Positions 16,129-20,893 of a stretch of DNA of 20,893 nt are shown here, piece after piece (position 1 is the first letter of the stretch; each line of letters starts with the position of its first letter). The position numbers were made by a program, and so were the translations under genes. The stretch spans positions 1-20,893 of the forward strand of contig JAFWLX010000037.1 in NCBI GenBank assembly GCA_017510875.1. The letters run 5' to 3'. The notes beneath the pieces are model-generated. The model made no database searches, was not told the origin of the DNA, and worked only from the letters and a program-made list of their open reading frames with translations. The DNA comes from Atopobiaceae bacterium. Lineage in GTDB: Bacteria > Actinomycetota > Coriobacteriia > Coriobacteriales > Atopobiaceae.

Positions 16129-16234
16129 CGTGGATTGGGGGACCGTCCCTTTTCCACGTTGGCAAGAAAACGATACTGTTGTGGTATGCCTTTTCGCCAG
16201 CGCGGAAAAGGGACGGTCCCCCAATCCACGCTAC
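16125..16234. mobile_element. 110-bp REPIN-like element with perfect 31-bp inverted arms
   Basis: Bases 16125-16155 are the exact reverse complement of 16204-16234, with imperfect pairing continuing a further dozen or so bases inward. Each arm contains a smaller near-palindrome, GGGACCGTCCC or GGGACGGTCCC, so each arm can fold alone. This two-level palindrome is what REPIN elements (pairs of REP sequences mobilised by RAYT transposases) look like. The 48-bp centre has no gene. The left arm includes the TAG stop of the glycosyltransferase-like gene (16126-16128), and the right arm ends 41 bp before mfd. No transposase is present in the window. Confidence 0.8.
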
Positions 16235-16275
16235 CCAGTCCACGTTCCGCCCGGCCTGCATGACGGAGGAGACAC

Positions 16276-19200
16276 ATGCTCATAGAACGTGTTGCACAGC
16301 AGCTTCTTGCCGCAAAAGAGCTGGATCCCCTGCTCAAGCAGCTGGGGGAGGGGCACGACGCCACGCTGGCCGTGGCGCAGTCGGCTCGTCCGCTGCTAGT
16401 TGCGGCGCTATGGGCGCGCGATCCACGTCCCTGTCTGCTGGTGGTGTCGGGCGAGGAGGCAGCCGACCGTGTAGGGCGTGCGCTTGCTGCTTGGCTTGGC
16501 CGCGAGCGCGTGCTGCGCTTTCCCGAGCGTCGCGATTGGCCCTGGTCAGAGCGCCCGGCCGACGATGCCGTCATTGGCGCCCGTTGCAATGCCATAGCCA
16601 GCTTGGCCGCCGGAGAGCCCCGTGTGGTGGTGGCAAGTGCGCGCTCGCTGCTGCGCCGTGTGCCGCCGGTAGGCTCGGGGTATTTTGCCTCCAGCACCTT
16701 TGCGGTAGGCGATGAGGTTGACTTTGCCGACATGGGCCTGCTTTTGGTGGGCATGGGCTACAACGAGGTGGGCGGCTCGTCCGATGTCAACGCCCCGGGC
16801 ACTTTTCATGTGCACGGCGATACCGTGGACGTGTACCCCGCCCAGGCCACAGCTCCTGTGCGCATCGAGTTCTTTGGTGACGAGATAGACCGCATCCGTC
16901 GCATGGTGGCCTCAACCGGTCAGACGATAGGCGAGCTAGAGCAGGTGAAGGTGACTCCCTGCCGCGAGCTTGCCCTTACCGACAAGACCATCGCCAATGC
17001 CTCGCGCGCCCTGTTCCGTGCGGCCCAGGAAGACCAGAAGGTGGCTGCTGACCTTGAGCTTATCCGTGCTCGTGCTGCCGACCCCACGCTCGACCGCTAT
17101 CTGCCCCAGCTCTATGGCGGTAGCGCCTCGCCTATCGAGCACCTCTCGCCGCAGACTCTGGTGGTCCTAGCCGAGCCGCGTGCCCTGTTTGACGACTGCC
17201 AGCGTGCTACCGACGAGATTGTGGCCGCATCCGGCGCTGCGCGCATCTCAACGGAAGGCCTGTTCACTACCCCGCGCGACATGGACTTTGGCTCGCAGCA
17301 ACGCCTTTCGCTCTCGTCCATTCTTCAGCAGGGTGGCAGCGCCACGGCCGAGCTTGAGGTGCGACAGCCTGCCATTGCAGGCCCTGACGCAAAGCTGCTG
17401 GGCCGTGTGCGTCAGCTGGTGGCTGACCATTGCGTCGTGCTGTTTGCCGTGCCCGACCGCGGTGCTCGCGAGCACCTTGAGCTTTCGTTTTCTGATGAGC
17501 ATATCCCCTTCTGCGAGTCGCTGGCCGCGGCGCCCGAGAACTTCGGCTCGCTCGACGCAGTGCGGGACGATGCTGTTGACGGGGGAGCCTCTTCCGCAAG
17601 CAGCCCCATATCCCCGCTTCATCGCGGTACCGTGACCTTCACCGATCTGCCGGTGCCGGCTGGCGTGGTGATTCCTGCGGCTCGCCTGGCAGTGCTCTCG
17701 GTGGGTGACCTTACGGCGCGAACGGCCCGCAAGAGTCGCGGCAAGCGGGTGGACGTCACGACGGTGACGTTTCCCTTTAAGCCAGGCGACTACGTGGTGC
17801 ACGCCACCCACGGCATTGCCCTTTTCTCGCAAATTGTGCGGCAAGAGGTGGGTGGCCGAGAGCGTGACTACTTCTTGCTCGAATACGCCGGCGGTGACAA
17901 GCTCTATGTACCGTTAGAGCAGGTAGACCGTGTGACGCGCTATGTGGGTCCCGACGGAGGCAGCCCGCGCCTTACCCGCCTTAACACTGCCGACTGGTCG
18001 CGCGTTACTGGCAAGGCGCGAGCCTCGGCCAAGAAGCTCGCCTTTGACCTGGTGGACCTTTACACGCGACGCTCGTCGGTTACGGGTTATGCCTTCTCGC
18101 CCGATACGCCTGCGCAGGCCGATATGGAGTCAAGCTTCCCCTACGAGGTGACAGACGACCAAAGGCGCGCCGTGGAGGACATCAAGGCCGACATGGAAGC
18201 CGCACGTCCCATGGACCGGCTGCTGTGCGGTGACGTAGGCTTTGGAAAGACCGAGGTGGCCCTGCGTGCCGCCTTCAAGTGCTGCCAGGATGCCAAGCAG
18301 GTGATGGTGCTTTGCCCCACCACCATTCTGGCAGAGCAGCACTTTCAGACCTTCTTTGAGCGCTTTGCCCCCTTTGACGTGAACGTTCGTGTGCTGTCGC
18401 GCTTTGTGACGCCCGCTCAGCAGAAAAAGGCCCTTGCCGGCTTTGCTGACGGCTCGGTGCAGGTGCTTATTGGCACGCATCGCCTGCTCTCCGCCGATGT
18501 GAACCCCTACGATCTGGGGCTTGTGATTATTGACGAGGAGCAACGCTTTGGCGTGCAGCACAAAGAGCAGCTCAAAAACATGCGCGAGCAGGTTGACGTG
18601 CTCACGCTTTCCGCTACGCCCATTCCGCGAACCATGCAGATGGCCGTGAGCGGGGTGCGCGACATGTCGCTTATCCTTACCCCGCCCTCGGGACGTCTTC
18701 CGGTAAAGGTGACGGTGGGGGAGTACGATTCCAACGTGGTGAGCGCCGCCATACGCCTTGAGCTTGAGCGCAAGGGGCAGGTGTACTACGTATCCAACCG
18801 CGTGACCACCATTGAGGACGCCGTCGAGCGCGTGCTTGAAGCCGCGCCCGAGGCCCGCGTGGGTGTGGCACACGGTCAGATGAGCGCTGCGCAGGTCGAG
18901 GATGTGATGCTGCAGTTCTCGATGCACGAGATTGACGTGCTGGTGGCAACTACCATCATCGAGAGTGGCATTGACAACCCACACACCAACACGCTGATTA
19001 TCGAGGACTCTCAGCGGCTGGGGTTGGCGCAGCTCTACCAGCTTAAGGGCCGCGTGGGGCGCGGGAGGCTGCAAGCCTATGCATACTTTATGTTTCCGGG
19101 CGAGATTCCACTGACGCCCGAGGCCACCGACCGCCTGATTGCGCTGGGCGAGTTCCAGGATCTGGGCAGCGGCATGCGCATTGCCATGCGCGACCTAGAG

Positions 19201-19767
19201 ATTCGCGGAGCGGGCTCGCTGATGGGTGCCGAGCAGCACGGCAACCTGAGTGGTGTGGGCTTTGATCTGTTCACGCAAATGCTTGGCCAGGCCGTGGCCG
19301 AGGCACGTGGCGAGACGGGCGAGGTGGAGCAGCCCGAGGTGACGCTTAACCTACAGGCGGACTTCTATCTGGCCGAGGAGTTCTTGCCCGATGTGGACAA
19401 GCGCGTGCTGGCATATAGGCGCCTAGCCGCCGCCACCGAGCTGTCCGAGGTAGATGCTTTGCAGATGGAGCTGGAAGAGCGCTATGGGGCGTTGCCGCTG
19501 GCAGGTCGAAACCTGTTTGATCGCGCGCGGATTCGCATTCGCGCGGGACGATTGGGGTGCACGTCGGTGTCGCTCACCGGAGGGCGTATTGTGTACCAGG
19601 GCGTTGAGGTGCCGCGACGACTCCTTCCCAAGTTTAAGGAGCGGCGTGCGTTGGTTCTGCCAAAGTCGCAGGTAGTCAAGTACCCCTTCCACACTGGCCG
19701 CGAAGAGATCATGCCTGCGGCCCTTGGCGTGCTTGAGGAGCTGGGCGGCGACGACGAGGGCGAGTGA
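16276..19767 (+). CDS. mfd: Transcription-repair coupling factor
   Basis: This ATP-driven DNA translocase removes RNA polymerase stalled at lesions and recruits UvrA. The product has 1163 residues, close to E. coli Mfd (1148). The order is complete: an N-terminal UvrB-like module (HVHGDTVDVYPAQ, IEFFGDEIDRI), the RNA-polymerase-interacting domain at about 498-565 (FPFKPGDYVVHATHGIALF, KLYVPLEQVDRVTRYVG), Walker A GDVGFGKTE with Lys658, the DEEQ box at 753-756 followed by RFGVQHKEQLK, helicase motifs IIESGIDNP and QLYQLKGRVGRGR, and the C-terminal TRCF domain. GGAGGAGA precedes the ATG at 16276. It follows the REPIN-like element, so a promoter must lie in or just after that element, or the gene depends on read-through. 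mazG is 172 bp downstream. Confidence 0.98.
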   Translation: MLIERVAQQLLAAKELDPLLKQLGEGHDATLAVAQSARPLLVAALWARDPRPCLLVVSGEEAADRVGRALAAWLGRERVLRFPERRDWPWSERPADDAVIGARCNAIASLAAGEPRVVVASARSLLRRVPPVGSGYFASSTFAVGDEVDFADMGLLLVGMGYNEVGGSSDVNAPGTFHVHGDTVDVYPAQATAPVRIEFFGDEIDRIRRMVASTGQTIGELEQVKVTPCRELALTDKTIANASRALFRAAQEDQKVAADLELIRARAADPTLDRYLPQLYGGSASPIEHLSPQTLVVLAEPRALFDDCQRATDEIVAASGAARISTEGLFTTPRDMDFGSQQRLSLSSILQQGGSATAELEVRQPAIAGPDAKLLGRVRQLVADHCVVLFAVPDRGAREHLELSFSDEHIPFCESLAAAPENFGSLDAVRDDAVDGGASSASSPISPLHRGTVTFTDLPVPAGVVIPAARLAVLSVGDLTARTARKSRGKRVDVTTVTFPFKPGDYVVHATHGIALFSQIVRQEVGGRERDYFLLEYAGGDKLYVPLEQVDRVTRYVGPDGGSPRLTRLNTADWSRVTGKARASAKKLAFDLVDLYTRRSSVTGYAFSPDTPAQADMESSFPYEVTDDQRRAVEDIKADMEAARPMDRLLCGDVGFGKTEVALRAAFKCCQDAKQVMVLCPTTILAEQHFQTFFERFAPFDVNVRVLSRFVTPAQQKKALAGFADGSVQVLIGTHRLLSADVNPYDLGLVIIDEEQRFGVQHKEQLKNMREQVDVLTLSATPIPRTMQMAVSGVRDMSLILTPPSGRLPVKVTVGEYDSNVVSAAIRLELERKGQVYYVSNRVTTIEDAVERVLEAAPEARVGVAHGQMSAAQVEDVMLQFSMHEIDVLVATTIIESGIDNPHTNTLIIEDSQRLGLAQLYQLKGRVGRGRLQAYAYFMFPGEIPLTPEATDRLIALGEFQDLGSGMRIAMRDLEIRGAGSLMGAEQHGNLSGVGFDLFTQMLGQAVAEARGETGEVEQPEVTLNLQADFYLAEEFLPDVDKRVLAYRRLAAATELSEVDALQMELEERYGALPLAGRNLFDRARIRIRAGRLGCTSVSLTGGRIVYQGVEVPRRLLPKFKERRALVLPKSQVVKYPFHTGREEIMPAALGVLEELGGDDEGE

Positions 19768-19825
19768 TGGGTGAAGGGGTAGCCCTCTTGTACTACGTCT
19801 TGTTCTGCGTCGGGTGTTTTCTCGG

Positions 19826-19896
19826 GGTTCCTAGAATCGGCATGAGCGAAAACAAATCCTGCGATAATGAGTGAGTTCGAGTCGATTCTAGGAACC
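19826..19896. repeat. 71-bp inverted-repeat element between mfd and mazG
   Basis: GGTTCCTAGAATCG (19826-19839) is the exact reverse complement of 19883-19896. The 43-bp spacer is comparatively A/T-rich and has no reading frame of note. No T-run follows, so it is a poor intrinsic terminator. It ends 43 bp before mazG. It could be a small non-autonomous element or a regulatory inverted repeat. Confidence 0.6.
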
Positions 19897-19939
19897 GCGT
19901 CGTGAGGCTCTTGCCGGTGCCACCACGAAGGAGAGGCGT

Positions 19940-20794
19940 ATGAGCAACAAACTTGTCAATCAGGTTGACCAAGAGACGCTTGAGAGGCCCAACGCCCCGG
20001 TAACGCACCCCGAGTTTGACCGCTTGGTGCGCACCATCTGGCGCCTGCGCCAGCCCGACGGGTGCCCTTGGGACAAGGAACAGACGCATCAGAGCATTAC
20101 CAAGAACATGATTGAGGAGGCCTACGAGGCTGTTGAGGCCATAGCCCAAAGCGACGTGGCGCATCTGCGTGAAGAGCTGGGTGACGTGCTTGAACAGGTG
20201 CTGCTTCATACACAGATTGCGCAGGACCAAGGTGAGTTTGACATAGACGATGTGTGTCGCGAGCTTAACGAGAAGCTTGTGCGTCGCCACCCTCACGTGT
20301 TTGGTGATGCTGCAGCCATGGGGGCCGTTGACACGGCAGGTCAGGTGCTTGACATCTGGGACGACGTGAAGAAGGCCGAGCGCGCGGCGACTGGCGACGA
20401 GAAAAAGCCCGGGTTGCTCGACTCGGTGCCCGTGTCACTTCCTGCGCTCATGCAGTGCCAGAAGATCTCTAAGCGTGCGGCAAAGGCCGGCTTTGAGTGG
20501 GAAAGCGTGGATGACGTGTGGCGTCAAGTGGCCGAGGAGCGTCGCGAGTTTGAGGCCGAGCAGCCCGGAAGCGCAGCTGCCACTGAGGAGTTTGGTGACA
20601 TCCTGTTTGCGCTGGTAAACGTGGCGAGGCACGAGGGCATAGACGCGGAGGAAGCGCTTGCCACGTCAAACCGCAAGTTCCGTCGCCGCTGGGCGCAGAT
20701 GGAGCAGATGGCTCGCGATGAGGGCGTGGCCATAGACGAGCTCTCTACCGCCCGTCTCAACGAACTCTGGGATCAGGTCAAGGCAAAGGAGTAG
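19940..20794 (+). CDS. mazG: Nucleoside triphosphate pyrophosphohydrolase MazG
   Basis: MazG hydrolyses (d)NTPs to monophosphates and pyrophosphate, clearing damaged nucleotides; in E. coli it also influences ppGpp. The 284 residues match the two-domain form (E. coli about 263). The N-terminal domain has GCPWDKEQTHQSI, then the Mg-binding acids IEEAYE (Glu59, Glu60, Glu63) and EELGD (Glu78, Glu79, Asp82), and RRHPHVFGD. A second MazG-like half (about 165-284) keeps SKRAAKAGFEWE, EEFGDILFALVNVARH and NRKFRRRW. About 20 extra residues precede the usual N-terminus. AAGGAGAGG (19927-19935) lies 4 bp before the ATG. Its position after mfd suggests a genome-maintenance pair. The remaining 99 bp of the window (20795-20893) are very GC-rich, with no gene or terminator that I recognise. 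Confidence 0.97.
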   Translation: MSNKLVNQVDQETLERPNAPVTHPEFDRLVRTIWRLRQPDGCPWDKEQTHQSITKNMIEEAYEAVEAIAQSDVAHLREELGDVLEQVLLHTQIAQDQGEFDIDDVCRELNEKLVRRHPHVFGDAAAMGAVDTAGQVLDIWDDVKKAERAATGDEKKPGLLDSVPVSLPALMQCQKISKRAAKAGFEWESVDDVWRQVAEERREFEAEQPGSAAATEEFGDILFALVNVARHEGIDAEEALATSNRKFRRRWAQMEQMARDEGVAIDELSTARLNELWDQVKAKE

Positions 20795-20893
20795 GGGGCT
20801 GTAACAGAAGGGGGCTCGGTCGCGCCGCCCCTCACGGGCCGGCCGGACGGCTACCTTTGGGACTCCGGCTTCGGCTCACGCTCCGCCCTTACG

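Noticed and set aside
20795..20893. GC-rich tail after mazG considered as a terminator or start of a new gene
   Set aside because: No stem with a T-run, no ribosome-binding site and no credible frame is visible before the window ends.

Overview
This 20.9-kb window is GC-rich, densely coding DNA. Every gene I accept reads left to right. A Firmicutes-style GlgC/GlgD pair, high GC, strong avoidance of TTA/CTA/TCA codons in the glycogen genes and a fused amylase/4-alpha-glucanotransferase together suggest a gut or oral Coriobacteriia actinobacterium (Olsenella/Atopobium/Collinsella type). That is an inference from gene content, not a database result.

Region 1 (1-10991) is a glycogen locus. It holds the 3' end of the branching enzyme glgB (with an unusual Lys/Ala-rich tail), glycogen phosphorylase glgP, the two ADP-glucose pyrophosphorylase-family genes glgC and glgD (2 bp apart), a strong terminator, glycogen synthase glgA, a double hairpin/terminator, and a 1144-residue protein joining a GH13 amylase-type enzyme to a GH77 4-alpha-glucanotransferase. 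GlgC/GlgD make ADP-glucose, GlgA polymerises it and GlgB branches the chain. GlgP phosphorolyses the outer chains, and the fusion protein can trim, hydrolyse or rearrange the remaining oligosaccharides. Synthesis and breakdown are therefore encoded together.

Region 2 (10992-16128) holds two less familiar genes. The first is a 680-residue protein whose C-terminal third looks like a divergent TerD-type calcium-binding domain. The second is an 804-residue cytosolic-looking protein with two GT2 glycosyltransferase-like domains whose usual acidic metal-binding motifs are altered.

Region 3 (16276-20794) holds mfd (transcription-repair coupling factor) and mazG (NTP pyrophosphohydrolase), both involved in genome maintenance.

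The most unusual structure lies between the genes. Four consecutive gene-to-gene transitions carry structured inverted-repeat elements that no coding gene explains: a REP-like cluster of inverted and direct repeats (7293-7417), a 213-bp element with perfect 50-bp inverted arms and an internal UUCG-capped hairpin (13391-13603), a 110-bp REPIN-like element with 31-bp perfect arms that supplies the stop codon of the upstream gene (16125-16234), and a 71-bp element with 14-bp arms (19826-19896). No transposase is present in the window, so these look like non-autonomous mobile elements.
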